Shown in pieces: positions 44,541 to 57,441 of a DNA stretch of 64,000 nt (position 1 is its first letter; every line of letters starts with the position of its first letter). The position numbers and the translations under genes are program-made. The DNA is from Azolla caroliniana. Its lineage: Eukaryota > Polypodiophyta. The stretch spans positions 6,014,001 to 6,078,000 of the forward strand of contig JBHGNT010000016.1 of the NCBI GenBank assembly GCA_043228905.1, read 5' to 3'. Under the pieces are notes generated by a model. It was not told the DNA's origin. It saw only the letters and a list, made by a program, of their open reading frames with translations, and searched no databases.

Positions 44541-44611
44541 ACACACACACACACACCTTCACAATACATACATATTTGCTCTGTTTCTTGCTCTTACTCT
44601 CTTAGATTTTT

Positions 44612-44643
<32 letters not shown>

Positions 44644-44784
44644 GATTCTCTCTGAAACAGAATCTGTCTTCTATTGGGCGGCTCTCTGTTGCCGTACACA
44701 TCCTCCTCCTCCTCTCTCTCTCTCTCTCTCTCTTTTCCTCCTCACACACGTGTCGCCCCCACAGAACAAGTCACACGCATCTCT

Positions 44785-44822
<38 letters not shown>

Positions 44823-44870
44823 CTATCTGTCTTTTTCTATATGTAGAGAGGAGGGGGGGGGGGCAGGGGA
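43674..44870 (+). promoter_or_regulatory. CT-rich promoter/5' leader region of the 5-phosphatase gene
   Basis: About 1.2 kb is dominated by CT dinucleotide runs, with short (ATCT), (TGTC) and (AC) runs. At 44326-44516 a module TTAAATTTGCTCTGTTCC followed by a CT run recurs four times, plus a diverged copy, forming a higher-order tandem array. The block ends about 160 bases before the first coding exon at 45031. CT/GA tracts are common in plant 5' leaders and core promoters, so this is most likely the transcription start region and 5' UTR; the exact start is not visible. Confidence 0.6.
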
Positions 44871-45030
44871 CCTATAATTTCACCATAGCCCGTCTTCTTA
44901 AGCAATTCTTCCGATTTGGGCTCTTCCCTAATTTGCAGAGAAAGAAAGAGTAAGAGGAAAACACACACACACACGGACACACACACACACACACACAGGT
45001 AGAGGATACGGAGTATAGGGAGTCTTATCA

Positions 45031-48000
45031 ATGCCCAAGCAAGGAAAGAAGAGAGGGGAGGTAAGCGTGCAAGGAGAGAATGATTCGAGGATTTTCACAA
45101 AAATTCGCCTCAGATTCAAATTCATTTCCCTTTCCATAATGTTGCTCTAATTGTTCATCATCATGCTCTAATGTATGAGAGCTTTTGTAGGATTGATTGT
45201 ATAACATTTGTGTTTACCCTGTTCTAAGCATAACTTTTCTGTGTGCTCTCTCTCTCTCTCTCTGTATATTATATATATGTATGTATGTATGTATATGCAT
45301 GTGCATATGTGTATATATTATGTATATGTATATGTATTATGTTGGGCCAGTCATCCTGTAATCTAGCTCCTGTTGTGCATTTTGTAAATGTTAGTTTATT
45401 ATCCCCTTCTTTTAGATGAGAGATTTCAGTAGTTTGGTTATGAAATCTGATATAGAATTGAATTTATCCTCATCCTATTATGTCAATGGCTTATCATTTC
45501 TTAAATGCCATGTATCTGGGCTATTACTTCCCAGCTGAGAGATTAGATATATTGATTGATAAAATCTAGCTTAAAATTGGATTAATCTTCTGTTGACAAC
45601 CACCATCTTTCATTTACTGCATAGGCGGATTATTATTGTTGTTAATTATTACTCGTCTTAGGTGAACCCTTTTTTCAGGCTTTGTTTCAACTGAATTTTT
45701 GTTTTCCATAAGTGCAGTTATTATGGCCGCGGATGATAATGAAGAAATGGCTAAATATCAACACTGCGGGAGATGAATTCAGTTCAGATGAATTGAGTGC
45801 AGATGAACATGAGGACACGGAAACGGACAATGAGAGTGACTCCGAGTGTGAACCTCGAGGTAACGATCTGTTGTAAAAAAGGTCTGCTAGTTCTTGATAG
45901 GGATAACCTCTAAAATGCCAATGAGTTTTCCTTTATTTGCCCATGTGCCACTAAGTCTTTGCTGTTTCCCCAAATTCCCTTGATCAACCCCTGAAACAGC
46001 AATCCTATGTGCAATTCATCCCAAATTGTCTCTATCCCCCCCCCTCCCCTCCGCCAAGCAAGGCTGTTAGGGGGATAGAATGAAAAATCAGTGGCATTTC
46101 TGAGTTTTCCCCTTATTAGTATCCATGCCCATGAGCAAAAAGAGTAGCTTTTTTGGTATGCATCATCATCATTGGTAATTTTGAATAGTCATAATCTTCA
46201 TCGGTTTTATGTACAATCATGATAACAACACCTAAAACTCCATGAGCTATATGGTTACAGACACTCGTTCGGCGATGGCTTATCGGCACAGCTTTCACGG
46301 TAGGGAAATCTCTCCTTTTAACATGTAAACCATATGATTCAGATTATGGAAGCATTCCGCTTGCTCTAAGTTCTAAAGAATGCCATGAATTTGTAGATGA
46401 GCTACCTCAGAAGAACTCTACTACCACCACGGGAGGGCAATCATTAACCTTGATAAAGGATGTAAGAGATGGTGAGCGTAGCTACGCGATATTCAAATTA
46501 AGATTAGGGAAACATGGTCTTTGCTGTAACCTATCTATTGATCTTGTAGATGACTCGCAATCAAAGGAGAACACTTCGACCTTCAAGAGAGGCCCCTCGG
46601 TATCGTTTAAAAGGAATGTAAGAGATGGTGAGCATAGCTATGAGATATTAAAATCAATCATAACGAAAAGAATATACACCTTACACTATATAACATATGT
46701 ACCTCAACATGTAGATGAGCTATTAAAGGAAAACTGTATGACTGCTAAGAGAGGCCAATCGTTGACACTGACAAGAGATGTAAAATATGGTAAGTTACCC
46801 CACCCAAGAATTATATTGAGCTTAAGAAAATATACTCTTTTGCACTATGTTCTAACAGGTAACCTGTTGATTTTGTAGAGGAGTTACCAAAGAAGAACTG
46901 GACATCCATCAGGAGAGGCCAATCAGTAACATTGAAGAGGGAATTCACTGATAAGGAGGAGTTCCGGTATGCAAATACTCATACAACATTGAAATCATGA
47001 AAATTCTCTCTTCTTAACAAGGGTTTTGTGTCATTCGATTTCTCTGGAAACCTCTGGTGACAGCATAGTTGTTGGCACATGGAATGTTGCGGGAAGAACA
47101 CCGCCTCCAAAGCTAGATCTAGAAGGGTGGCTTCACATGGAAGATCCTGCTGATATCTATGTGCTAGGGTACGATATGAAACTCCTGTTTATTGAAGAGG
47201 AAAGTTGGTTTTTTTATGGACAATCTATATCAAAATGCTTCATGATGTGTTTTTCTTGGGTCTATAGAAAAAAAACACCCAAACACCCCTTGTTTGGTTT
47301 TTGGGTGTTACGAGAATAGCAGTGTGTTTTCAAATATTACCAGATTGGCCCTATTCCAGTACCAAATTATGTGTTCTCATGTAATGCACCCCACTTTTGG
47401 ATTTGCAGCTTCCAGGAAATTGTTCCTTTAAATGCAGGCAATGTCTTTGGTAGTGAAGACAATGGGCCAACACTTGAATGGCAAGGTCTCATACGTGAGA
47501 CCTTAAATAAATCAAGAGAGAGTGATTGTAAATGTTACAGTGCTCCTTCATCACCTACTGGAGAGATAGAATCGGAGACTTCAGATATAATTGTTGGAAA
47601 TGGAGATCTCGATGCTGAACGGATTCTCATTGATGAAGAAACAAGCTTTTTGGGGTTAGACAACATCCCCTTGGAATCAAGCCAAGTACATGAAGCTCAA
47701 GAGATGAATGATAACAATTCAAATGTAGTCAAAGTGGTTAGAAGAACAGAGAGAATCGGCCTCGGGACAAAACAGCACCATCACCATCACCAGAGAGCGG
47801 AGTCTGAACCAATGAATTGGCTCTCTCTTCGAGATTTCCCACACAATGGTGGTTTAGTGGATGCAGATGGGACACGGCGTAGAGTCTCGTTTTCATCTTC
47901 GTCAGGGCTTATGCATATCCACCAGAATCTGGACAAGAAGAGAGTGAGATTTGTCCGGGTTGCTAGCAAGCAAATGGTCGGGATCCACATCTCTGTCTGG

Positions 48001-50043
48001 GTTCGAAGGAAATTACGACGGGTCATACACAATCTCACCGTCTCGAGTGTTGGCCTTGGTCTAATGGGCTGCATGGGAAATAAGGTCCCTCTCTCTCTAT
48101 ATATGTATATATATTGTTTACTTGCATTTTTTCATTTATATTTTAGCTACTAAAGATTCCAATTTATTTAAATCTTTTTAAATTACATAATATTCACATG
48201 GATGTTATTAATATGCATGGTTTGTCTATGCCCATTTTATTCAATGTTAGCTAGTGAAGGCGTTAAATCAACCATGTTAATTCCATTGTCTCTAATATGT
48301 ATATTTGTTTTATATGCATTCCATCCATATAAGTAAGGTTTTTCACTTGACAAGCCCTTAGTAGCTAGATGTGAGGGTTCTAACTTTGTGAGGTCTATGG
48401 ATATAGGGCTCCATTTCGGTGAGTATGTTGCTTCATGATACCAGCTTCTGTTTTGTGTGCACTCATCTTACATCTGGAGACAAGGAAGGAGACGAGCTCC
48501 GGAGAAACGCTGATGTTGCCGAAATATTAAAGCGTACCCGATTTCCAGACTCCAAGGAAGCCGACACAAATGTTCCAAAAACCATTCGGGCTCATGAGTA
48601 TGTTAAAGTGTTTTTTTTTCTCTCTTCTTGTTCTTTCTTTTAGATTTGGATTTATGATAATATATGTGCACATAGGGTGGGTGTACCTTAATATATGCAT
48701 ACAGAGGAAATGTATTATGTAAACCAAAGGTTGAGAGTTCACTTCCTGCTCGCACCTATAGTTGTCACAATGCTAGGGGTGTATTGGTTTATCTTATCTA
48801 AGTTTTTAATGAGTTCTTTGCTTGGTCTTCCTTTTGGCTAGCGAGATAATTTGGCTCGGAGATCTCAACTATCGGCTCAACCTTTCAGACAATGATACAC
48901 GGTTTCTTGTAGCAAGAGAGGATTGGACGGCCCTCCTTCGGAAGGATCAGGCAAGTACTCACAGTCTCGTGTGTGTGTGTGTGTTTGTATGTATATTTGT
49001 ATATCGTGTGATATAACAGCCCATATTTACTTTAGTCTTTTGATTTATTATTAACTATTTATTTACTACATCAGCTCAAGAAGGAGATGCATGAGGGCCA
49101 TACATTTGATGGGTGGTGTGAAGGTCCGATAGATTTTCCCCCAACATACAAATACGAGCTTGATTCAAATTGCTACTATGGAGAAAACACAAAACCTGGA
49201 GACAAGCGTCGCACGCCAGCTTGGTAGACTTTTTGTTTTTGTTTAGTTTTTTTCTCCTTTTTAGTAGCCATTTGGCCACAATTTCTTTCTACTCAGATGT
49301 CTGAAGGAATGCATTGCTTTGCTAGAACTTGCTTAGTGCATATAAATCCATGTGTGCATACATGCATACACACATAGATAGACGCGTATATACATACATA
49401 CATACATACATACATACATACATACATACATACATACATACATACATGCAGGCATGCATTTCATATGCCCATTACACATATTCACATAAGTTCATTTGAG
49501 AGAGTCAAAGGAAGATAAATCTGAATTGTGTGCCGTCTAATCGAAGATTATAAATCTGGACTCAAGTGCATAGCTACGGTCTCCTTCATTTGGCCAACAA
49601 CATGAATTGATGGGTCTCCAAACAGTTGGGTCATGTGCATTTTATATGCTCGTAACAACTTTGTATTCTTTACATCCATGAAAGCCTTAGAATTCCATGG
49701 ATAGTTTCTAAAATCTGAAGAAGTATCAATATATCTCAAAATTTAATATCAAGTTCTGTTTGCTGTCGAAGAGGCCTTTTCAAACATTCTGGAAGTTTTG
49801 GCCAGGTGTGATCGCATATTATGGCATGGTAAAGGACTGAGGCAATTATCGTATGGTCGGGAGGAGGTTTTCCTGTCGGATCACCGGCCGGTTATGGCCG
49901 TCTTTGTAGCCGAGGTAGAAGTTTTCTCGGAAAAGAAATTCCGGAAGGTGTTGTCCCATAAGAATGCAAAGGTGGAGGTCGAAGAGCTTTTATATCAAGC
50001 ACAGAACCATCTCAATACTAGGCGAGTTCGCCGCCAAGAATAA
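45031..50043 (+). CDS. Type I inositol-polyphosphate 5-phosphatase, 13 exons (678 aa)
   Basis: Exons: 45031-45060, 45718-45859, 46261-46299, 46397-46471, 46550-46627, 46715-46789, 46879-46966, 47022-47168, 47409-48084, 48407-48597, 48842-48950, 49075-49223 and 49806-50043; all phases agree, giving 678 codons plus TAA. The N-terminus [15 protein letters not shown] followed by an acidic stretch is the plant type I 5PTase signature. Catalytic blocks: [83 protein letters not shown] and SDHRPV. The enzyme removes the 5-phosphate from soluble inositol phosphates and/or PI(4,5)P2, damping IP3/Ca2+ and phosphoinositide signalling. A variable insert of about 150 residues with a His run (residues near QHHHHHQ) splits the domain, as in plant relatives. 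Unusual: four to five phase-1 exons near the N-terminus, and a GC donor at 48951. Confidence 0.92.
45860..46260. other. Second intron of the 5-phosphatase gene with minisatellite-like insert
   Basis: The intron between exons 2 and 3 contains a block (about 45900-45990: AAATGCC.ATGAGTTTT, TTTCCCCAAATTCCC) related to the CAAATGCCCCT minisatellite at 13414-13555. Confidence 0.5.
46397..46966 (+). repeat. Tandem array of duplicated exons with introns
   Basis: Four successive exon-intron units start at 46397, 46550, 46715 and 46879 (spacing 153, 165 and 164 bases). Each exon follows TTGTAG or ATGTAG, begins aTGAG/agGAG, and encodes a version of [DE]ELP.KN....RGQS.TL.RDV. The first three are 75, 78 and 75 bases, enter and leave in phase 1, and are open. 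Introns 1 and 2 even share GTGAGC.TAGCTA.G.GATATT. The fourth (88 bases) has the ancestral exit phase 2 that joins the catalytic part. Confidence 0.85.
49389..49447. repeat. (CATA)n microsatellite
   Basis: About 14 tandem CATA units within the last intron of the 5-phosphatase gene. Confidence 0.95.
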
Positions 50044-53000
50044 TGACTTTGGATCCTATGTACCACAAAGAAGGTATGTGCTCTCATGCTTGTTTTTTTC
50101 AATATAAAATCTTATATTTCCTCCATCATAGAACAAAACAGATATATAACCTTGTAATGGAGTAGAGGATTGAATGGATACAAACATTAGGTTTTTTACC
50201 GATCTAAACTTTAGGTGAATCTTTTGGCGACAAGGTGGATCTTTCGGATTCTAGCAAAATCTAAGTGATCACTAAGGGACTACTACTACTACGCTCCAAT
50301 CCTAAGTGATTACAACCTCATATAGTATTAACAAGAAAGGCAAGTAGTTCTCAGATGTTAAAATGCATATACTTCACTCCTTTTAAAAGGTACATTGACT
50401 AACCTTGAGAAATTTTGTGCTGATTTTAGTGAATATGAAATTTGAAAATTTCGAAGCTGAAGAGACTGTATTATTTCCGCGGATTGAGACGACATAAAAA
50501 ACAAATACCCTCTAAAAAGAAAGCATCCGCCTTGCATCAATAGTTGTATCGATTGAAGTACAACAGGATGAGAGCTTGTTTGAAACGAACAAATTCTTTC
50601 CGACTTACAAAGAATAGGAAATTGAAATTTGTACCACCTTGTAACTATAATGCCCTCGTGATTCATACCAACATGAAGAAGACATAATCAAACTTCAAAG
50701 ACTCGAAAATTATTGTGCTAAGAATTTTGTTATTCAATATATTCTTGGAGCAATAAGTTCCCTCAATGATTCAATCAACACTCTCTTACACCATGCAAGT
50801 ACCATTTGTGAATCTATCATTAATTTGCCACATTAACCTTATTGGTTCTTTGCAATACCCATCATCCACCATTATGTATCACCCTTTCATTACATGGTTT
50901 AGATTTAGGCGAATAATTTTAGTGAAATTCATCATTGCCCCTCTTGTATTTGAGGGAATCACTTCACCTACATTGGTAAATGACTTTTATCCTTGTACTC
51001 CAACTTGTAATGAAAGGTAATCACATTCTCTTAAGTACTAAGCAAAGGATAGGTTTGTACTCGAGCATAAATATCATAGAGAGAGTAATGAGAAATGAAG
51101 TAATAACAAAGGAGTTGAATGTTTCATTGATAATGAAAAAAATCATGTCGTGTAAAAAATGGTTAGAAATGTAATACATGTGCTTAAATGGAAATTAACG
51201 TTAGTAGAAAAAGACAAAAGGATCCTTGCTTGGGCTGGTGGGAGAGTTTCCCACCTATATGTCCTAAACACACACCTCTATAATAAATAATAGCAATTCT
51301 ATCCACACACGGAATGCCTTACCAAAGGGAAATAACGGTACTAGGAAATAATAGAGGGACCCTTGTGTAGGGTTGTTTGGGAGATTTTTCCACCTACTTA
51401 TTCTATTTATGCCGAATAACTGATAATGACATTTGGAGAATAGGACAATTCGTTGTTTAAGTCATTTGACAACATTTATATTCATGAAGTGTTGAAGCTA
51501 AAAACCATTGTATTCATTTGACAACATTTGTATTCATGCCCTATCTCTTCTTCCTCTTCCTTAAAACTAAATTTAGAGATGCGTGTTGCACATTTAAATG
51601 GTACAAAACATTGTAAGTTTGTCATGATACTAGTTAGCCCATGTCTGCTATCGTTATCCAACTAGACTAAAGAAAAGTTCAACATATTCCTTTCAAATAA
51701 GGCAACTTCACGAATTGTGACATACATTGTCATGACTCATATGCAAAAGAAAATTTCTTTGAGTTGGTCAACAAAAACCTTATAAGCCATTTATTCTAAC
51801 AAATAAAAAATAACGAATAGTTATGATATGGCATTCCCTAGAAATGTTGTGCACATGTTGTATGTATGAGGCAGATAGATAGATAGATAGTTAATTTTTA
51901 GCATCCATAGAGAGGCTAATATTGACCCACCGGACCTAAGTACAAAAGTTATCTCAATGGGTGTCTCCTTTGTAAGAAGGGATATTCATACTTTGATGCA
52001 CCCACTCTCGGTGTACGAATAAGGCATACACATATGAGCTCAACCTTCTAGGTGTTCTCTTGAGTATGATACTCAAGTCGTCACCCCCTCTTAATATATC
52101 ATCATAGCTTTCACGAATTGCACTATATGCAGAGCATGTAAAAAGCAAGTACTCTTGGAGAATCACATGCTTGATATTAGGTTTATTGGCCCATACCAAA
52201 AGAATCTGAGGTTGTGTGTACATTGCTTACTTTCAACAAATCAAAACATCTATTGTTCGAGTCTTTGAAGACGTAATGCGTGAAGTGGTGGATCAATAGC
52301 AAGAATATTGGATTTCGGTAGCTTGACCAAGAACAAATTGGTACCGCGACAAAAAGGAATCCAACGATGATTTTATCTTCTAGAATGAGTGGCCTACTGC
52401 ACCGAAAGGCTTTTATTTGTAGGCGAGATTCAAAGGATCACTAGGATGGGGTTTTGCCGTCGTACTAATTTGAAATGTTTTTATCACTTTATTGACTTTG
52501 ATAATGTTAGAATAAGACAACCATTTATAGCCCAAGGATTTGAAACTCATTTTTACACATCCACAACTTAATATTACTAGTATAAACTGATACTCAATTT
52601 GATTAATGAATTTCATTCCATGAATGTAAAACAATTTGAAGAATAGTTTGATGGTATTGACATCAACCTAGAATTCATGATATTCTGACTATTTTGTATG
52701 CATGAAAAATTTGTGCATTACCAATGTTCATGTCACATATATAAGATTCTTACTAAGTGGTTTCTTCTCATTGATGTCAAATTTCACGAACTAAATAATT
52801 TCATTTCCACATTTTTATGTTCATGTTAGAAAACATAGAAATGTGTTTTTACAACGGGAAGATGATCAGAATAACACCCTTTTTAAGTGTGTTTGCCGAG
52901 ATTCAGCACATTCTTTTTATATTTGAGACAATGCCACACGTTTTGCTTATAGATCTGGAAATGGAAGGGTAGAGCTCCCTAGCTAAATAATGTACTATTT

Positions 53001-56000
53001 CATGGAGTCAAGAATTGGGCACTACTTTGAGTAATGCAATTTTGGTTAATCAAGTTTGGTCAATGATGAAATAATATGATGCTAATTAATCAAGATCAAA
53101 CATATCAATAACTTCCCCTACTTAAGTAATGTGCCAATCATTAATGTGCCAATCATTAATGTGCATGGAGTAAGAATCATATTGCCACTTAAATAAGTGC
53201 CTTAATTAAGAAATGTTCTTAATGCAGATAAATTAGTAGTGCATTACTTATCGAGTGATTGAGCAAAAAGCAAAGTAGAAAATAGAAGAAAAAAACAATG
53301 CCAATTCTCATTTTGAAAAGTTTCGTTGTTTTCGTACGAAGGGGATTTTGGAGTTTTACTTCCTTTACACCTCTTTCATGGACAAGTGTGATGGGGAGAT
53401 CCAATTACCAATAGGATAATGGGAGCAATGATTGAGAATCTCCGAGCATTGAAACAAAGAAGTATATGCACACCAACGTATGCAAGATGTAGTCATAAAC
53501 TTGTTTTATGTTCATTTGTGTTTATCTTAGCTTTCCACCTATTAACATCTTGCACATATGATTGAAAAAATACGACATTCATGATGTCATTTTTGGTTGT
53601 TTATAAGGATTTGATATAAGTTATTGGTCTAGATAGATATGACTCATGAGCATAAAATATTGACTAGTTGAGTGCAATCCAAATATACATAAAATTAAAA
53701 TAGCGATGTGTATTAGGTTAATATAAATGTGACAACAAGGGGATCGCAATTGCTCAAGTATATTTCCATTCTACACTTCTAGTCTAAATTTGTTTGCATT
53801 TGTGTGGATCAAAATTGAAGGGTGTCCTCATTCATCTACAATACATATATATATGTCGTTGACATTGTTAGTTTCTTGTTTTTTCGTATGTGTTCAATGC
53901 CTCACTTTTCCAAGCATCCCAACCTCATGTCTTTTAATCAAAATTGTCCCTTACCTGTCATAATCGATTAACAAATCTACTTTTCCCATGTCAGCGACGA
54001 TTTCATTCAAACATTCCGGCTTTAGGGACTTTTTTGGGGGACATCACTTTCTTTGGAATGTATTATTCCACATTAGAGATAACGTTTTATGACTTTCAGG
54101 GGCAACAAATGTGTATATACATCATGTACATGCTCAAATATAGTTGAATGTGTTAAACTATATCTTTCAACATGAATGGCCTACACTCTATGAGTCAGAT
54201 ATTGGAAAAGTAAATGTGTTGTATTACAATTGCAAATGATTTTCATGAGATACTGGCATTGAAAGCAAGTTGCATGGTTCTTTTGGGAAAATCAATGTGT
54301 TGGAATAAAGCAAGGGAAAGGTATAACTATAAGAACACTTATTGTGGAGTGCAATTTTGTTGGTAGATTTCTTGTTTCCAACTATGAAATAAGCATATAT
54401 ACCCCGAAGTCACAAACTCATTAAAAGACACTCACTTCGAAACTATGTTGGAAACGAGAGCTCTTCTTTGGGCATCATAAAAGTGAGACAAGAAAAGAGA
54501 CAAAGTAGGGCACCTTTTTGACAAAAAGGAACGAGAATAGTTGTCACGCTTTATATTGTGTGGCTTTATCTAATAACCAGTCCTTTAAGTCTAGACGTAC
54601 TCTAAGATAACACTATCCAAATGTTACCTCACATTCATGGATCTACTGGTGCCACATAGATATATGATTTTTGAGTGTGAAAAAGAATACGAAAGAGATA
54701 CTCACCAAGTTCTGGTGCAAATTTTGGTTTCAAATAATACATAGGTGGATACATAACACTTTCCCGTTGGACACCCAAGTAGATCCAACATACTCGCCTT
54801 TACCACAACATTAAAGACCATCGCGAGAACTAGGACAAGTAATGCAACTATTCTATGTAAATCCATGAGGATATATGAAAATTCATCATTCAATGCCCTT
54901 GTCAACGATAAGAGTGTGCAAACCTCTTTGTTGGTAATCTTTATGTTTGCTCTTGTGATAAAATCAAAACGCATTCATCCTTGTTGGAACCCCATATATG
55001 AAGTGATATGTTCCCTACATGAAGTCTTTGAATGAAATAGTGTACAATACGAACTATATAAAACCCAATTTGTCAAACCCCATGGGTAACTATTCATCTA
55101 CCTCCTAATAAGAGGGGTATGATTGTAAATTTCGCTTAACGATGCCCACATGCAAGATAAACTAGATTATTTATTCTCATTAATGTGTTAGAGTAATAAT
55201 TGCATAAAATACATATAAAATATTGTCAAACTATGGACTAGAGATAAACATATGTGCATGTATTAGGCAAATCCGAAGATATATTTATTAGCATTGCCTA
55301 AGGGAGACAATGGTGGAAAGTGCCATTTGAAAAGCCATCTTTCATAAGAAGGTGCTTGCTTGAAGCAATGGAGACTATCCATGAGCTTGCAAAACCCATG
55401 GGGAGTTTTTGAGTTTACTTAGCATTTAGCATAACCCAAATAAAAGAATGTATGTGATATAAGCCAACATAAGATGGGATTGTGAAACCTTGTCGTAACA
55501 ATTACATAAATGGCAATGCCTTGGAAGGCATTGGATTAGTAAATTCACAAACTCTCCCAAAATATCAAAGTGTGTATGATATTTGAGCTTGGTATGGAGT
55601 TGAACTTTGACGCAAATTTGAAATAATTAAATGAATGCAACTATATTACTACTCAGCTCACCAACAACTTCTTGTTAAGTATTCAGATCATTTTCTTAGA
55701 GCTCAAAATAAGGGGAAAATGGACGAGAAATCTCATCAAGCGGATCAAGCATACAAAATAGTGGAAGTGACTAAGTTGTTATACTTATTGCCAATTGGTA
55801 TTGTGAAGCAACTAAAGTTGGAAGATGAAGTACACACATGATATCTTTCTGTGCCACGAATATCTAGAACTAGTGAAAAGGGGCCAACTAAGTGTGTTCT
55901 AATTTTTTACAACTATTTTAAACTATTGTTGCATAACTCTCTTTAGATCATTTTCTTAGAGCTCAAAATAAGGGGAAAATGGACGAGAAAGCTCATCAAG

Positions 56001-57441
56001 GGGATCAAGCATACAAAATATTGGAAGCGACTAAGTTGCTATACTTATTGGTATTGTGAAGCGAATAAAGTTGGAAGATGAAGTACACACATGATATCTT
56101 TCTATGCCACAAATATTTAGAACTAGTGAAAAGGGGCCAAATAAGTGTGTTCTAATTTTTAAAATTCATCTATGAAGAAACCCACAGGAAGTTGTTTTAG
56201 CTGCGTCACTCCATACATTACGTTATTTGTAGTGAGTTAATGGATGGTTGTTGTACTCATGGAAGGATTTTCCTTGAGCTCAACCATAAACCCAAGAACA
56301 ACATTCACAAGAAGAAAGATTCATTAGGGGTCATTTTAAGAGGAAAAAATGGCCTATAAGACCAAACAAGAGACAACAATGCATAGGCCGAAACTTCTCT
56401 CAAAGAAATCAAACATTCTCACATAGAAGGGAGTAATTCAAAAGATGCTTGGCAATAACATTGGTCATAGTGTTCATGTTTTTGTAGATAATAAAGCAAC
56501 ACGCAATCTCATCAAATTTTGGCCACAAATTTGTAATGAGAGCAATTACCATCACCAAAGTGGTAGAAGGAAGTACATATCTTTGGAACAAATAAATTTT
56601 ATCCATTCCAATGAAATATACAAAGTTTTGATCCATTCCAATGAAAAGCTCTAGTTCTAAGAAATACTTTGTCACAAATAATTTGCCCAGGATTCCTTCG
56701 AAACAATGGGATCTGTGTAAACTCTCCACACAAAGAACAGAATAAATCAAAGTCGATGCAGTGCAAATTAATTTCTTATTCATCTTCTGAACTAGTTCAA
56801 TCAACACAGATAATAAATTGGTACTCAAACTCTTGTTTGAAATATGGACTAGTCAATTACCGCAACAAGATACACGCATCAAATGTCAATAATAGTCCCA
56901 ACTATACTCGACCACTGACTCAACTATTTGGAATGCAGTTTTTTTTTATTAGTTTGGCTTGAAATACTAGTCCCAACTGTACTCAGACCACTATTATCGC
57001 TTTGTAAATTTCACTTGGAAAAAAAGGAAATACACTTGCTGTATAGAGCAAAGCTAAAACACCATGAACCAAAATTTTTGGGGTCTACTTGCAAATGAAT
57101 TACAAACAAAATTCCAATAGGACTTATAAGCATGTGTACAAACTTTCAATCCTATTGTCTGCTGCTTCGCAAGTTTCCCAAAGAATATAATCATTCTAAT
57201 GAAGTGAGCATGGAGCAGCTCATACAGCAAGTGTAAGTATCCAAGCTGTTTGAATGCTCCCTTCATCATCGTATCTACTATTTTGACTGCCGGATTCATT
57301 CATGGTTGGCAGAAAATTACATTAGATACACCTGGTGGTTCAAACTGTCCATTGGATCCATTCATGATATGGATTTAGGATTGAATAATATGTGAAAGCA
57401 AGCCCATACAAGTTTTCATAGCTTGTTTCAGAGAGGTGCTT
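50044..57441. other. 7.4-kb gene-poor stretch
   Basis: This lies between the convergent 3' ends of the 5-phosphatase and NRPA1 genes. Frames are short and unrecognised. It contains a 260-base tandem duplication (55685-56160), a GATA run at about 51874-51890, and an AT-rich background. Confidence 0.55.
55685..56160. repeat. 260-base tandem duplication
   Basis: Copies begin at 55685 and 55945 with AGATCATTTTCTTAGAGCTC and run to AAGTGTGTTCTAATTTTT. The second copy has lost about a dozen bases (ATTGCCAATTGG region). The unit contains a 68-codon frame in copy one that is broken in copy two and resembles nothing I know. Confidence 0.9.

Noticed and set aside
44201-44846. Frames encoding long Leu-Ser runs (LSLSLSL...)
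   Set aside because: They are translations of CT dinucleotide microsatellites, with no real protein character.
53139-53165. Short repeat GTGCCAATCATTAAT as a possible CRISPR-like array
   Set aside because: It is only two adjacent copies without spacers, in a plant nuclear context.
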